Origin: Chitinimonas viridis
GTDB lineage: Bacteria > Pseudomonadota > Gammaproteobacteria > Burkholderiales > Chitinimonadaceae
NCBI RefSeq assembly: GCF_030409555.1
Contig: NZ_JAUFPU010000004.1
Span: 251,680 to 315,679 of the forward strand
DNA: 64,000 nt
Direction of reading: 5' to 3'
Positions 26,622 through 36,386 of this stretch are shown here, one piece after another (positions within the stretch are counted from its first letter, which is position 1; each line of letters begins with the position of its first letter). Both the position numbers and the translations under genes were made by a program. The notes under the pieces were generated by a model, which saw nothing but the letters and a program-made list of their open reading frames with translations, had not been told where the DNA came from and ran no database searches.

Positions 26622-27734
26622 TTACTCCCTGGTCAATTGAATGATGTTGGTGGTCTTGCCCTCTGCGGCCAGCCGCAGAGTACGCTTGGTCTTGTCTTTT
26701 ACCTGGCCTGCCAACTGGCCGCAGGCGGCATCGATATCATCGCCGCGCGTCTTGCGCACCGTCACGATGTAACCCGCCTGTATCAGATGATCTCTAAAGC
26801 GGCGTATCGCATCCGGCTTGGAGCGATCGTAACCGGAATTCGGGAAGGGATTGAACGGTATCAGGTTGAACTTGCATGGCACATCCTTGACCAGTGCCAC
26901 CAGTTGCCTGGCATGCTCCATGGTGTCATTCACACCATCGAGCATGACGTATTCGAACGTGATGAAGTCCCGCGGCGCCTTTTCCAGATAACGTTGGCAG
27001 GCAGCCATCAGTTCCTTCAGCGGATACTTCTTGTTGATGGGCACGATTTCATCGCGCAAGGCATCGTTGGGCGCATGCAGCGACACTGCCAGTGCCACTG
27101 GGCAAGCCTCACGCAGCCTATCCATCTGCGGCACCAGTCCGGAGGTGGACAGGGTTACGCGGCGACGACTGAGACCATAGGCATGGTCATCCAGCATCAA
27201 GCGCATGGCAGCGACAACATTGTCGAAATTGGCCAGCGGCTCGCCCATGCCCATCATCACCACATTGGAGACGATGCGATCCCCCTTGGGGTCGCGTCCC
27301 AGCGCCTTGTTGGCCCACCAAAGCTGGCCAATAATCTCGGCCGTGCTGAGATTACGGTTGAAGCCCTGCCGGCCGGTGGAGCAGAAAGTACACTCCAGCG
27401 CGCAGCCAACCTGGCTGGAAACACACAGGGTTCCACGGTCATCCTCGGGGATGAATACCGCCTCGACACCGTTACCGGTACCGACGTCCAGCAGCCACTT
27501 GCGTGTGCCATCCTCGCTGGCCTGTTCCAGCATCAGGCTGGGAGGGGTGATCACCGCCTCCGCAGCCAGTTTTTCCCGCGTGACCTTGGCGATGTCCGTC
27601 ATTGCCGCGAAATCAGACACACCAAAATGGTGTATCCAGCGCATCAACTGCTTGGCGCGAAACGGCTTCTCGCCACGCTCCTCAAGGAAGGTGGCAAAAC
27701 GCTGGGCATCAAAATCGAGCAGGTTGACGGTCAT
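26622..27734 (-). CDS. rlmN: Dual-specificity 23S rRNA/tRNA (adenine-C2) methyltransferase RlmN
   Basis: RlmN is a radical-SAM enzyme that methylates A2503 of 23S rRNA and A37 of some tRNAs. The 370-residue protein contains the CxxxCxxC cluster motif ([12 protein letters not shown]), [40 protein letters not shown] and the C-terminal CGQLAG region with the second methyl-carrying cysteine. Start and stop are close to ndk (14 bases) and pilF (3 bases), so they are probably co-transcribed. Confidence 0.97.
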   Translation of the reverse strand: MTVNLLDFDAQRFATFLEERGEKPFRAKQLMRWIHHFGVSDFAAMTDIAKVTREKLAAEAVITPPSLMLEQASEDGTRKWLLDVGTGNGVEAVFIPEDDRGTLCVSSQVGCALECTFCSTGRQGFNRNLSTAEIIGQLWWANKALGRDPKGDRIVSNVVMMGMGEPLANFDNVVAAMRLMLDDHAYGLSRRRVTLSTSGLVPQMDRLREACPVALAVSLHAPNDALRDEIVPINKKYPLKELMAACQRYLEKAPRDFITFEYVMLDGVNDTMEHARQLVALVKDVPCKFNLIPFNPFPNSGYDRSKPDAIRRFRDHLIQAGYIVTVRKTRGDDIDAACGQLAGQVKDKTKRTLRLAAEGKTTNIIQLTRE

Positions 27735-27748
27735 GGCCAGATCAGGTC

Positions 27749-28174
27749 TTAGCGACCGTAGACTTCGGAAGCAGCGAAGAAGTAGGCGATTTCAATCGCG
27801 GCATTCTCAGCGCTGTCCGAGCCGTGCACGGCGTTGGCATCGATGGAATCAGCGAAGTCAGCGCGGATGGTGCCCTTCTCTGCCTTCTTCGGGTCGGTAG
27901 CGCCCATCAGGTCGCGGTTCTTGGCGATAGCGCCTTCGCCTTCCAGTGCCTGGATGATCACCGGGCCGGAAACCATGAAGTCAACCAGATCCTTGAAGAA
28001 AGGACGTTCCTTGTGCACGGCGTAGAAGCCTTCGGCCTCAGCGCGCGACAGGTGCTTCATCTTGGCAGCGATAACCTTCAGGCCGGCGCCTTCGAAACGG
28101 GTGTAGATCTGACCGATCACGTTCTTGGCAACGGCATCGGGCTTGATGATGGACAGGGTGCGTTCAACAGCCAT
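27749..28174 (-). CDS. ndk: Nucleoside diphosphate kinase
   Basis: Ndk equalises nucleoside triphosphate pools through a phosphohistidine. ATG 28174 ([15 protein letters not shown]) gives the standard 141 residues; the frame stays open far upstream without resemblance. Present are the IIKPDAV start, the catalytic His117 in NAVHGSDS, and [13 protein letters not shown]. It is the first gene of the ndk-rlmN-pilF-rodZ-ispG-hisS series. Confidence 0.98.
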   Translation of the reverse strand: MAVERTLSIIKPDAVAKNVIGQIYTRFEGAGLKVIAAKMKHLSRAEAEGFYAVHKERPFFKDLVDFMVSGPVIIQALEGEGAIAKNRDLMGATDPKKAEKGTIRADFADSIDANAVHGSDSAENAAIEIAYFFAASEVYGR

Positions 28175-28467
28175 GTTTTCTAACTCCAGAAAATCACAAA
28201 AAGACAAAGTGGGAAGGAAAAAGTTTAAGTCGCAAGCTGGGTTCGCACAGCGGGCACGCAGCTTGTCGACGTTAAAAATGACCGAATATTCTAACAGCTT
28301 TGCCGCAAAGACGGGTTTACAGTTGCTGACTAACCGCAAAACCCCGGTCCCGCCAGCCAAAATCACGGCTGCCACAGCGATTCCAGCGGCATACCGCGCT
28401 GGAATTTGGTACAAATCAAGGCATACCAAGATTGCACAGGGAGTGCCGCATTGCGGCGGATACACAA

Positions 28468-29436
28468 GTGAGCGCAATACGCCCCAGCCCCAACCGGCAG
28501 CCCAGCCCACCGTCGCAGGACGAAATCGACGAGCAGGCCGAGATCCGGCAACGCCTAATGCAGCGCCTGGCCATCGCCATCTGCCTCATCATCGGCGTCG
28601 CCATTGCCATCACCCTGCTGAATCGCCTGGAAACACCCCCCAATATCGAGTTGGATGGCCCGAGCATCAATCCGCTACAGGCAGAACCCGGCGTGCAGCC
28701 AGCCGCGGCCGAACCCACACCCGCGCCAGCACCAGCACCAGCCGAGGTTGCACCAGCACCCGCCAGCGAACCCCCGACCCCACCCGCGCCGGCAGAGGCC
28801 ACACCAGAGGTGCCGCCGGCCAACGCCCCTCAGACCCCTTCTCCCAATGCCCCCAACGCCACCGCACCGGTCAGCGGCAGCACGCCCGCAGGCAGCCTGG
28901 CCAGCAAACCACAGACACCCCCGCCCGACGCTCAGCCCGATGCCGACATGGTAGCCAGCAATCCCACGCGCAAACCCGCCACGCAGCCACAGGCCATGCC
29001 TGCAACCATCGCGACCGCACCTGCCACCATCCCGACGTCGCCCGCCGCCGCCAGCAAGCCGGCCGCAAGCCACAACAAGCCCAGCGCGCCCACGCCTACG
29101 CCTGTATCTGTCGCCCCCACCGCCAAGCCCGCACCCGTTGTACTGGCGCCAGCACCACGCACCCCCGCCCCACCTACGCCGGAGCAGACCATCGTTGCCC
29201 TGGCGGCCGGCGTCATGCCCACTGGCAGCCGTGGCTTCACCGTACAGGCAGGGGTATTCCAGAGCGGCGAGAATGCCGACAAGCTGCTGTCTCGACTTAG
29301 CGCAGCAGGCATACCCGCCAGACTGGAGACACGCATACAGGTAGGCCCATTCAAGAACAAGGATGAGGCCGAACTGATGATGCGCCGGCTGCGTGAACTG
29401 GGCGTGACGCCCATACTGCAGACCCCCACACCCTGA
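28468..29436 (+). CDS. SPOR-domain membrane protein with long Pro/Ala linker
   Basis: I choose GTG 28468 ([11 protein letters not shown]) with GGCGGA upstream; TTG 28432 in frame is a weaker option. The 322-residue protein has a cytoplasmic N terminus, one transmembrane helix ([19 protein letters not shown], about residues 35-53), about 190 residues of Pro/Ala/Thr-rich linker and a C-terminal SPOR domain ([22 protein letters not shown] ... [17 protein letters not shown]). SPOR domains bind denuded septal peptidoglycan, so a role in cell division or septal wall remodelling is likely. It is divergent from ndk and ends at a strong terminator. The name is uncertain (DedD-like or FtsN-like). Confidence 0.85.
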   Translation: MSAIRPSPNRQPSPPSQDEIDEQAEIRQRLMQRLAIAICLIIGVAIAITLLNRLETPPNIELDGPSINPLQAEPGVQPAAAEPTPAPAPAPAEVAPAPASEPPTPPAPAEATPEVPPANAPQTPSPNAPNATAPVSGSTPAGSLASKPQTPPPDAQPDADMVASNPTRKPATQPQAMPATIATAPATIPTSPAAASKPAASHNKPSAPTPTPVSVAPTAKPAPVVLAPAPRTPAPPTPEQTIVALAAGVMPTGSRGFTVQAGVFQSGENADKLLSRLSAAGIPARLETRIQVGPFKNKDEAELMMRRLRELGVTPILQTPTP

Positions 29437-29456
29437 GCACCAGCCTGTCGCCCAAC

Positions 29457-29486
29457 AAAAAACCGCTGCACCAGGCAGCGGTTTTT
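29457..29486. terminator. Bidirectional intrinsic terminator
   Basis: A-run plus ACCGCTGC, loop ACCAG, GCAGCGGT plus T-run: the stem is flanked by A6 on one side and T5 on the other, so it works for both the SPOR gene (plus) and tilS (minus). It ends exactly at the tilS stop codon. Confidence 0.9.
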
Positions 29487-30859
29487 CATTTGTCGCCAAG
29501 CAGATCAGGCCAATCCAGCGGCCGCCAATCGGGCCAGGCACCTTCACCTTCACTCTGGCAATCGGCAGCCACCGCAATACCCGCCACCGCCACCAGCTTG
29601 CCACCCTGCCACAACATGGGCCAACGCCGCCGCAACCAGGGCGGCACACCTGCCTCCTGCAAAAGCAACTTGACCGGCCGATTGGGGCCACCACGACGTG
29701 GGCGTACCATCTCCCCCCCCTGCCTGGGCCGCACCTCCAAGCCCACGCAGCAGGCCTCACTCAGCCCCCGCAGCGCCCGCGACCAATGCAGCTCACCACA
29801 CCAATCCGGCAACTGCACCAGGCCCTCAGCCGGCACAGCACGGGGAGTCAACACCTCCACCCAACGCGCGACACATATCTCCGCGCGATAGCGATGCACT
29901 TCCAGACCCGCCAGGCGCAGGCAGGGATTGGCATCCTCCTTGGCCGTCAGCATTTGCTCCAGCACCAACAGCAATTGCCGCTCGTCCGGGCGCAAACCGT
30001 GGCGCGCCAGAAACCAGCGCAGCAGATTACGCTGCCGCGGCCCACTCAAGGCCAGCAACCGCCCCACCGGCAAACGCTGGACCACACCGCCAGCATCCTC
30101 TTCGGCCAGTGCATCCAACAGACTGGCCGCTTCGGCAAAATGCCGCGCCGCCCGCGCCATGGCAGCCGGAGCGCTCGGAAAACGTCCAAGCAATACCGGC
30201 ATCACCTCCCGCCGCAGATAATTACGGTCGTAATCGCTGACCGCGTTGCTCTCGTCTTCCACCCAGGCCAAGCCCACGGTGCGCGCATAGGCCAGCAGCA
30301 CGCTACGCGGCTCGTCCAGCAGAGGCCGCCAGATACGCCCAGCCTCACCCAGGGGCCGCATGACCGGCATACCTGCCGCCCCATGCACACCCGCCCCCCG
30401 CGCAAGACGGTACAGCACTGTCTCCGCCTGATCATCACGGTGGTGCGCCAACAGCACCATATCCACACCAAGGCCCGCATAGGCCGCATAACGGGCCGCA
30501 CGTGCACGCGCCTCCAGGCTGTCGCCGACAGCCTGTTTCAGATCAACACGGATGTGGGAAAAATCGACCGCCAGCGCAGCACAGCGCTGATCACAATGCT
30601 GCATCCAATCGTCGGCATTGGGGCTGATGCCATGGTGCACATGGAGCGCCTGCAGGGTCAGCGGCGCCGGCAGGCGTGCATCATCACGCAGCCGCGCCAG
30701 CAAGTGCAGCAGCACCGCCGAATCCAGTCCGCCCGAATAACCCAGCGCCAAGCGCATGCCCTCAGGCCGCTTCGCCGCCGGTAGCGCCAGATAACGCTGC
30801 TGCAGACGCTCGTAGAGCGCCTCCGCCTCAGCCTGCGGCGACTTCCTTGAATTTGCCAT
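29486..30859 (-). CDS. tilS: tRNA(Ile)-lysidine synthase
   Basis: TilS converts C34 of the CAU-anticodon tRNA-Ile2 to lysidine so that it reads AUA. The 457-residue protein has the PP-loop [48 protein letters not shown], and the RPLL and DESN segments, then substrate-binding domains. The start ATG 30859 lies inside accA (32-base overlap); no better start is seen before Met35, which would remove part of the first strand. A CAU tRNA that may be its substrate is at 41569. Confidence 0.95.
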   Translation of the reverse strand: MANSRKSPQAEAEALYERLQQRYLALPAAKRPEGMRLALGYSGGLDSAVLLHLLARLRDDARLPAPLTLQALHVHHGISPNADDWMQHCDQRCAALAVDFSHIRVDLKQAVGDSLEARARAARYAAYAGLGVDMVLLAHHRDDQAETVLYRLARGAGVHGAAGMPVMRPLGEAGRIWRPLLDEPRSVLLAYARTVGLAWVEDESNAVSDYDRNYLRREVMPVLLGRFPSAPAAMARAARHFAEAASLLDALAEEDAGGVVQRLPVGRLLALSGPRQRNLLRWFLARHGLRPDERQLLLVLEQMLTAKEDANPCLRLAGLEVHRYRAEICVARWVEVLTPRAVPAEGLVQLPDWCGELHWSRALRGLSEACCVGLEVRPRQGGEMVRPRRGGPNRPVKLLLQEAGVPPWLRRRWPMLWQGGKLVAVAGIAVAADCQSEGEGAWPDWRPLDWPDLLGDK

Positions 30860-31796
30860 AGCTCATCAGCCGCTCGAAACGGTTCTCCAGCAACTTGTCT
30901 ACCGGCTTGTCCTGCAGCGACTTCAAGGCATCCTGCAGCGCCTTGCGCAAGGTCAGCATCATGGCCTGCGGGTCGCGATGCGCACCACCCAGGGGCTCGG
31001 CCACCACCTTATCGATCAGGCCCAATGTCTTGAGCCGGTTAGCGGTAATACCCAGCGTCTCGGCCGCCTCGCTGGCTTTCTCGGCACTCTTCCACAGGAT
31101 GGACGCACAGCCCTCTGGCGAGATCACCGAGTAAGTGGCGTACTGCAGCATCTGCACCACATCACCCACAGCAATGGCCAGCGCACCGCCCGAGCCCCCC
31201 TCGCCGATCACCGTGACGATCACCGGCACGCGCAGCTTGCTCATCTCGAACAGATTGCGGCCTATGGCCTCGGACTGCCCGCGCTCCTCAGCGCCTATGC
31301 CCGGATAAGCACCCGGGGTGTCGACAAAGGTAATCACCGGCAGGCCAAACTTCTCAGCCAAGCGCATCAGGCGCAGGGCCTTGCGATACCCCTCGGGCCG
31401 GGGCATGCCGAAGTTGCGCAGTATCTTTTCCTTGGTGTCGCGGCCCTTCTGCTGGCCGATCACCATCACCGACTGGCCATTCAGCCGTGCCAGGCCGCCC
31501 ACAATGGCAGCATCGTCCGCATAGGCACGATCACCATGCAGCTCTTCGAAATCGGTAAAGATTTCGCGGAGGTAATCCAGCGTATAGGGACGCTGCGGAT
31601 GGCGGGAAACCTGAGATATCTGCCAGGGCGAAAGCTTGGCGTAGATATTCTTGGTGAGCTCTTGGCTCTTCTTCTGCAGATGGTCAATCTCAACCGAGAT
31701 ATCCACCGCAGAATCATCCTGCACAAAGCGCAGCTCTTCGATCTTGCTTTCGAGTTCGGCGATAGGCTGTTCGAAATCGAGGAAAGTGGTTTTCAT
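30828..31796 (-). CDS. accA: Acetyl-CoA carboxylase carboxyltransferase subunit alpha
   Basis: AccA with AccD transfers carboxyl from biotin to acetyl-CoA, making malonyl-CoA for fatty acids. The 322-residue protein has the family start [69 protein letters not shown] and [12 protein letters not shown]. Length matches E. coli AccA (319). It overlaps tilS, suggesting an accA-tilS operon. The 192 bases between accA and fliW hold no gene I can support. Confidence 0.98.
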   Translation of the reverse strand: MKTTFLDFEQPIAELESKIEELRFVQDDSAVDISVEIDHLQKKSQELTKNIYAKLSPWQISQVSRHPQRPYTLDYLREIFTDFEELHGDRAYADDAAIVGGLARLNGQSVMVIGQQKGRDTKEKILRNFGMPRPEGYRKALRLMRLAEKFGLPVITFVDTPGAYPGIGAEERGQSEAIGRNLFEMSKLRVPVIVTVIGEGGSGGALAIAVGDVVQMLQYATYSVISPEGCASILWKSAEKASEAAETLGITANRLKTLGLIDKVVAEPLGGAHRDPQAMMLTLRKALQDALKSLQDKPVDKLLENRFERLMSYGKFKEVAAG

Positions 31797-31988
31797 GCCT
31801 GGGGTCTGTTCACGTCGCGCTGGGCGAGCATGCTCCGCTAGGGCCGACTAAGTTCGGCGAAATCGCGCCATTATGGCGAAACGCGGCAACCCCGCAAGAT
31901 TGACATGCAACTGATTCGAGCAACCATCCGGCAAACACCACTACCCGCAACGGTTGCTAACGTCCGCGAAAACACCGTAAAACCAGGC

Positions 31989-32417
31989 CTACTCGTTGGT
32001 AAACACGATCTCAGCGCGTACGCCACTCTTCTGCACAGCCAATCTGGAGGCCACATTGAGCACGATGGGCGACTGCGTATTGGCTTTTATTTCACCCACC
32101 TCACCGTCACGGCTCAGCGTCAGGAGCAACACCAACTCATCGGCCGGCGCCGATTTGCCTGCGTGTTGTATCAGCGCCCGCTCTTCATCCGTCAGCGTCA
32201 ACTGGTAGTGAAACCCCAGCAGGCTGGCATCCATCACGCTGAACACCACCTCAGCATCATCCAGGCACTGCAGCCACATCACCTTGGGCTCTGGCACGTC
32301 CTCATGCAGCAACTTGAAGCGTTTACACCCCTCAAAGCCAGGCAGGCCCTGTGGAAAGGTGATCAAGGTGTCCTCATCAATTTCGATGGCACCGAAGCGC
32401 GGGGTAATTATTTGCAT
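31989..32417 (-). CDS. fliW: Flagellar assembly factor FliW
   Basis: FliW binds flagellin and, in other bacteria, antagonises the RNA-binding regulator CsrA, linking flagellin export to its translation. The 142-residue protein has TPRFGAIEIDEDTLITFPQGLPGFE near the start, WLQCLDD and ANTQSPIVLN(V)..R typical of the family. csrA, often adjacent, is not seen. It is divergent from flgM-flgN, placing it in the flagellar regulon. Confidence 0.93.
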   Translation of the reverse strand: MQIITPRFGAIEIDEDTLITFPQGLPGFEGCKRFKLLHEDVPEPKVMWLQCLDDAEVVFSVMDASLLGFHYQLTLTDEERALIQHAGKSAPADELVLLLTLSRDGEVGEIKANTQSPIVLNVASRLAVQKSGVRAEIVFTNE

Positions 32418-32506
32418 TCGTCGGCTCCCAAGCCTTCAGATTGCTAGGAATCTAGCCGAAATAACACTTAGCCGCCATGTTCTGAAAAATTTGTTCATAA
32501 TCCCGC

Positions 32507-32533
32507 TAAAGTTTCTCAAAGACCTGCCGATAA
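32507..32533 (+). promoter_or_regulatory. Sigma-28 (FliA) promoter of flgM-flgN
   Basis: TAAA (32507-32510), 15 bases, then GCCGATAA (32526-32533) is a perfect match to the FliA consensus TAAA-N15-GCCGATAA. It is about 50 bases upstream of flgM and correctly oriented. Confidence 0.93.
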
Positions 32534-32585
32534 GCGCATTAACCACAGACAGGACTTGGCCAAAGTAGCCAACGAGAGGAATACC

Positions 32586-32891
32586 ATGAAGATCGACAAC
32601 TCGGGCAAGCCGCTAGGCTCCGTGCTATCGCGCTCAGAAGCGCGTACCAGCACCAAGGCCGAGAGCGGAGAAAGTGCCGGCGCCGAGCCTGGCCGCGATA
32701 GCGTTGAGATCAACGCCTTCAGCGCACGCCTGGCCTCGCTGGAGTCCAACCTTGCCACCCAGCCCGTCATCGACGAGAGCAAGGTGGCCGAGATACGCCA
32801 AGCCATTGCCGAAGGCCGGTTCACCGTGCACGCCGATGCCATTGCCGACAAGCTGATGGCCAGTGTCAAGGAACTGCTGGGCAAGAACTGA
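32586..32891 (+). CDS. flgM: Anti-sigma-28 factor FlgM
   Basis: FlgM holds FliA inactive until the hook is complete and it is then exported. ATG 32586 (MKIDNSGKPLGSVL) follows GAGAGG. The 101-residue protein has the disordered Ser/Glu-rich N-terminal part and the sigma-binding C terminus (DSVEINAFSARLASLE ... VAEIRQAIAEGRFTVHADAIADKLM), which matches FlgM's RVAEIRQAIADGRYxVDxxxIADKLI pattern. It is preceded by a perfect sigma-28 promoter, giving the usual feedback loop. Confidence 0.95.
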   Translation: MKIDNSGKPLGSVLSRSEARTSTKAESGESAGAEPGRDSVEINAFSARLASLESNLATQPVIDESKVAEIRQAIAEGRFTVHADAIADKLMASVKELLGKN

Positions 32892-32919
32892 CGCAGGCAG
32901 CACAACACGGCATACTAGC

Positions 32920-32955
32920 TAGCGCCAGCTAACGGGCAACCGGTGGCTGGCGCTA
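32920..32955 (+). other. Inverted repeat between flgM and flgN
   Basis: TAGCGCCAGC (32920-32929) and GCTGGCGCTA (32946-32955) are perfect ten-base arms with a 16-base loop, followed by ATGCTTTTA. It could be a partial terminator or an mRNA processing site between flgM and flgN. Confidence 0.5.
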
Positions 32956-32983
32956 ATGCTTTTAACGGCCACGGAAACCGCCC

Positions 32984-33466
32984 ATGTCCACATCGCCCCT
33001 GTTGAGTGCCATGCAAGCCGAGTTGAGCGAGCTGCAGCGGTTTGTCGCCCTGCTTGAACGCGAACAGCACGCACTCATACACAACACCCTGGCCGACCTC
33101 GAAGATATCGCCAAGCAAAAGGCTGGTCACGCCCAGGCACTGGAAGGCCAGGCCAAGGAACGCAAGCGCCTGTTCCAGGTCAACGGAGTCGAGCTCTCCC
33201 CCGATCCGCCTCACCCGCTGGTGCGTGCGGCCTACCTGCCAGCCGAACACCTGCCCCATCTGGCCGAATGCTGGTTGCAGCTGATACAAGCCGCCCGCCA
33301 CGCCAGCGCGCTCAACCAGACCAATGGCAAGCTGATTGATACCCGCCAGCAGCAGAACCAGCAGTTGATGGCCCTGCTGCAAAGCAGCCAGGATTCCACC
33401 CTGTCTTACGATGCTTATGGTCAACCCCGGCTGTCCCGGCCTGGCGGCTCGCTGGGCAAGGCCTGA
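32984..33466 (+). CDS. flgN: Flagellar export chaperone FlgN
   Basis: FlgN chaperones the hook-filament junction proteins FlgK and FlgL. The 160-residue protein is almost all helical, with the N-terminal coiled-coil MQAELSELQRFVALLEREQHAL and a C-terminal part (GKLIDTRQQQNQQLMALL ... SYDAYGQPR) that fits the family. It follows flgM by 92 bases under the same sigma-28 promoter. Sequence conservation in this family is low, so the name leans on gene order. Confidence 0.88.
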   Translation: MSTSPLLSAMQAELSELQRFVALLEREQHALIHNTLADLEDIAKQKAGHAQALEGQAKERKRLFQVNGVELSPDPPHPLVRAAYLPAEHLPHLAECWLQLIQAARHASALNQTNGKLIDTRQQQNQQLMALLQSSQDSTLSYDAYGQPRLSRPGGSLGKA

Positions 33467-33555
33467 TGCCATATCGGGAAATATAATCCCATTCAGATTC
33501 ATGCACTTGAGATAATATCCGGGCTCGCCAGCATGGCGTCAGCGCTTCATCGCAG
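33467..33555 (+). promoter_or_regulatory. Upstream region of the guanidine riboswitch
   Basis: TATAAT at 33482-33487 and GATAATAT at 33511-33518 are possible -10 boxes for the gdx transcript, but neither has a convincing -35 at the right distance. This is the only space available between flgN and the riboswitch. Confidence 0.3.
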
Positions 33556-33601
33556 CCCCAGGGACGACCCTGGCGGCCTCTAGCCAACCGGGGACGGCCC
33601 C
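33556..33601 (+). promoter_or_regulatory. Guanidine-II riboswitch (mini-ykkC)
   Basis: Two small hairpins occur in tandem: CCAGGG-ACGA-CCCTGG (33558-33573) and GGGG-ACGG-CCCC (33590-33601), joined by a 16-base linker. Paired stem-loops with ACGR tetraloops are the definition of the guanidine-II class, where the two loops kiss around guanidinium. The second hairpin ends seven bases before the AGGGAG ribosome site of the downstream SMR gene, which matches translation control as known for this class. Confidence 0.93.
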
Positions 33602-33622
33602 AATCCATAGGGAGCCGCCATC

Positions 33623-33943
33623 ATGGCCTGGATTCTTCTTATCATCGCCGGCCTGCTGGAAATTGGTTGGGCCATAGGGCTCAAATACACCGAAGGCTTT
33701 ACCCGGCTGTGGCCCAGTGTCGCCACCCTGGGCGCCATGACGGCCAGCATCGCCCTGCTGGGGCTTGCCGTCCGCACACTTCCCCTGGGTACCGCCTACG
33801 CAGTCTGGACCGGTATCGGTGCCGTCGGCACCGTTCTGCTGGGCATCGTGCTGTTTGGCGAAGCAGCCAGCGCCGCCCGGCTGGCCTGTGTTGCCATGAT
33901 CGTGGCCGGCATTGTCGGACTCAAGCTCTTCAGCCCCGCCTGA
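33623..33943 (+). CDS. gdx: Guanidinium exporter Gdx (SugE-type small multidrug resistance protein)
   Basis: The 106-residue protein has four transmembrane helices and the SMR signature with Glu13 in [22 protein letters not shown], closely following the SugE/Gdx pattern ([27 protein letters not shown]). Gdx proteins exchange guanidinium for protons. AGGGAG lies upstream at 33609-33614. The preceding guanidine-II riboswitch supports guanidinium, not quaternary-ammonium drugs, as the natural substrate. Confidence 0.93.
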   Translation: MAWILLIIAGLLEIGWAIGLKYTEGFTRLWPSVATLGAMTASIALLGLAVRTLPLGTAYAVWTGIGAVGTVLLGIVLFGEAASAARLACVAMIVAGIVGLKLFSPA

Positions 33944-34055
33944 GCGGCACCCGAACCAGCATAGGGTGGGTCGATCACCCGCACATCCAGCGTTTTATAT
34001 TCTTGTCTCCGCAGCGGCTATGCTGAAAAGCGCTCACGGTAAAACGAGACCTTAC

Positions 34056-34799
34056 ATGCCAGACCTCCGCCTACCATTACTCGCCCTGCTGTCGCTCCCG
34101 CTATACGCGGCAGACCCGCTGCTGGTAGTGCGTGGCGAGGGCAACTACCCGCCCTATGAGATGGTGGTGAATGGCAAGCTCACTGGGGCACATATCGAGC
34201 TGATCGAAGCCGCCGCACACACAGCCGGTTATCAACTCACCATACAGAGCGTTGCCTGGGCGCGGGCACTGGAAATGACCAAGCGCGGGCTAGCTTCCGC
34301 CGTCAGTTTTGCCTCCAAAACACCCGAGCGGGAGAGCTGGCTGCTGTTCGACGAAGGCAATGTACTTTCCACCCTGCGCTATGGCTTCTTCAGCCTGAAG
34401 CAGCCGAACAGCCCGACCTGGAACGGTTCGTTCACATCATTGCATTCATACAAGATCGGTGTAGCCAGGGCTTATGCCTATCCCGCCGAGTTCAGCAACC
34501 AGCCTGGCCTGCAAAAATACGAGCAGGATGGCGGCTACGAGGCGCTGCTGCGGACTTTGCACAACAAGCGTGTCGACCTGATCGTGGGCGGTGTACTGGA
34601 AATCAATACCAGCGCCAGGCAGCTAGGCTACGCCGACTCCATCCAGCTGTTGAGCCCCACCTTTGGCGCAACCGCCTCCTATTTGGCATTCGGCCGCCAG
34701 GGCAGCAACCCCCGGCATGCCGAGCGTATGGCCGCGGCCTTCAGCAAGCTCAAGCTCGATGGCAACTACCAGCGCATCCTGGCCAAATACGGCTTGTGA
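34056..34799 (+). CDS. Periplasmic substrate-binding protein, family 3
   Basis: The start ATG 34056 gives 247 residues with a signal peptide (MPDLRLPLLALLSLPLYAAD). The rest follows the family-3 solute-binding fold of amino-acid transporters and related sensors: GEGNYPPYEMVVNGKLTGAHIELIEAAA, ERESWLLFDEG, IGVARAYAYPAEF, RVDLIVGGVLEI. No ABC permease or ATPase is adjacent, so it may be an orphan binding protein of the kind often seen in Neisseriales and Chromobacterium relatives. Ligand unknown. Two in-frame upstream starts are possible but spoil the signal peptide. Confidence 0.82.
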   Translation: MPDLRLPLLALLSLPLYAADPLLVVRGEGNYPPYEMVVNGKLTGAHIELIEAAAHTAGYQLTIQSVAWARALEMTKRGLASAVSFASKTPERESWLLFDEGNVLSTLRYGFFSLKQPNSPTWNGSFTSLHSYKIGVARAYAYPAEFSNQPGLQKYEQDGGYEALLRTLHNKRVDLIVGGVLEINTSARQLGYADSIQLLSPTFGATASYLAFGRQGSNPRHAERMAAAFSKLKLDGNYQRILAKYGL

Positions 34800-34960
34800 G
34801 GGTCTGTTATGGGTTCAAGTCCAGGGTGGGGAGATGATGGATTGAGCAGACGCCAAAACCTGCAGGTGCGCCCTGATTGACCCCACTCTCGCCGCAGCTC
34901 GCCATGATTTTCAATGCGCTTCTGCTTTCTGCGGTTGAAGCACACAACAGCTAACAACAA

Positions 34961-34984
34961 AACGGCCGGGTTTCCCCGGCCGTT
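34961..34984 (-). terminator. Intrinsic terminator after the potF-like gene
   Basis: AACGGCCGGG / CCCGGCCGTT with a TTTC loop; on the minus strand it is followed by TTGTTGTT after the stem's TT. It lies 27 bases downstream of the potF-like stop. The 160 bases from here back to 34799 show no gene. Confidence 0.85.
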
Positions 34985-35011
34985 TCAGCTACTACCCAGT
35001 TTGCGAAAGCC

Positions 35012-36109
35012 TTACTTGGCGGTCTTGAACTGGTTGAAGGCCTTGGTCAGCGCCATGGTGGTGGGCTGATCCAGCGAGGCCGCCGCCTGCAGAGTCTTCA
35101 GCGAAGCGTCGGGCAGATAGATCTTGGCATCGCCGGTCAGCTTCTTGTTCACCAGCGCAGTGGCCTTGGTGTTGGGGTTAGCGTAGTTCACGGTATTCGA
35201 GATACCTGCCACCACCTTGGGATCCAGCATATTGTTGATCCACTTGTAGGCGTTTTCCACGTTCTTGCTGTCCTTGGGGATAGCCATCACGTCCACCCAC
35301 AGCACGGTGCCCTTGGCCGGCACCACGTATTCGATAGGCTGCGGCTTCTTGGCCTCGATGGCGCGATCCTTGGCAATGTAGACATCACCGTTGAAGCCCA
35401 TGGCTACGCAAACGTCGCCATTGGCCAGCAGGTCGATAGGCGAGTCATTGAACACGCGCACATCCTTGCGCACCGCCTTCAGGGTAGTCAGCGCCGTCGC
35501 CAGGTTAGCCTTGGAGAAATCATTGGCATTCTTGCCATTGAAGATATTGACCATGCCAAACAGGTACTTGGGCTGGCTCACGAACGAGATACCGCAGCCC
35601 TTGAGCTTGCTGGTGTACTTGGGATCGAACACCAGCTGCCACATATCGGCCGGCATAGGTTCGGCACCCAGGGCCTTTTTCACCTTCTCGGCATTGATGC
35701 CGAAGGCGATGGTACCCCACATATAAGGCACCACAAACTTGTTGCCGGGGTCAACCGACTCCACCTTCTTCAGGAACTCGGGGTTCAGGTTGCCCAGGTT
35801 AGGCAGCTTGCTCTTGTCCAGCGGCAGGTAGACACCAGCCTGTATCTGCTTGGCTGCGAAGTCAGCAGAAGGGTAGACCACGTCATAGCCCGACTTGCCG
35901 GTCAGCAGCTTGGCCTGCAGGGTCTCGTTGCTGTCGTACATGTCGTACTTCACCTTCACGCCGGCCGCCTTCTCGAAGTTGGCAACCGTGTCTTCGGCGA
36001 TATAGTCGTTCCAGTTGTACACGTTCACCGTGCCGGCAGCCTGGGCGGCAATGGCGGTAGCGGCAAAGGCAGCGCCGATCAGGGTCGGCTTGAGGCGGAA
36101 TTGGGCCAT
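35012..36109 (-). CDS. potF: Polyamine (putrescine-type) periplasmic binding protein
   Basis: ATG 36109 (MAQFRLKPTLIGAAFAATAIAAQAAG) has GGAG 11 bases upstream and yields 365 residues. After the Sec signal peptide comes VNVYNWNDYIAEDTVANFEKAAGVKVKYDMYDSNE, the hallmark of PotD/PotF proteins, then GYDVVYPSADF, VPYMWGTIAFGIN, and YVVPAKGTVLWVDVMAIPKDSKN. PotF in E. coli binds putrescine for the PotGHI importer. The transporter genes are not next to it here, so it may work with one encoded elsewhere. Confidence 0.9.
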   Translation of the reverse strand: MAQFRLKPTLIGAAFAATAIAAQAAGTVNVYNWNDYIAEDTVANFEKAAGVKVKYDMYDSNETLQAKLLTGKSGYDVVYPSADFAAKQIQAGVYLPLDKSKLPNLGNLNPEFLKKVESVDPGNKFVVPYMWGTIAFGINAEKVKKALGAEPMPADMWQLVFDPKYTSKLKGCGISFVSQPKYLFGMVNIFNGKNANDFSKANLATALTTLKAVRKDVRVFNDSPIDLLANGDVCVAMGFNGDVYIAKDRAIEAKKPQPIEYVVPAKGTVLWVDVMAIPKDSKNVENAYKWINNMLDPKVVAGISNTVNYANPNTKATALVNKKLTGDAKIYLPDASLKTLQAAASLDQPTTMALTKAFNQFKTAK

Positions 36110-36386
36110 GAGTTTCAGTACTCCAGGGGAGGAATGGTTCAAAACGATCACGAACAGGATCACGCAACGGCGGCACACCCGCCACCCCCGCAAAGCTTGC
36201 CACAGCGGGGTTTAACGGCGCGTATTAGACCATGCACAACCGATGCTAAGCGAATAATTTTCGGTGTTTCCACCCCATGCTGCGGCCCCCGCCACAAGCC
36301 GGCCAAACCGACCACCGCCCGGCACCCGGGCAGCGCAAACCGGCGATGACTTGGTAAGATGTCGGCCTTGTTTTCAGGAAGCCCCC

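Noticed and set aside
25977-27752. 591-codon open frame on the plus strand
   Set aside because: Antisense to pilF and rlmN, both strongly supported.
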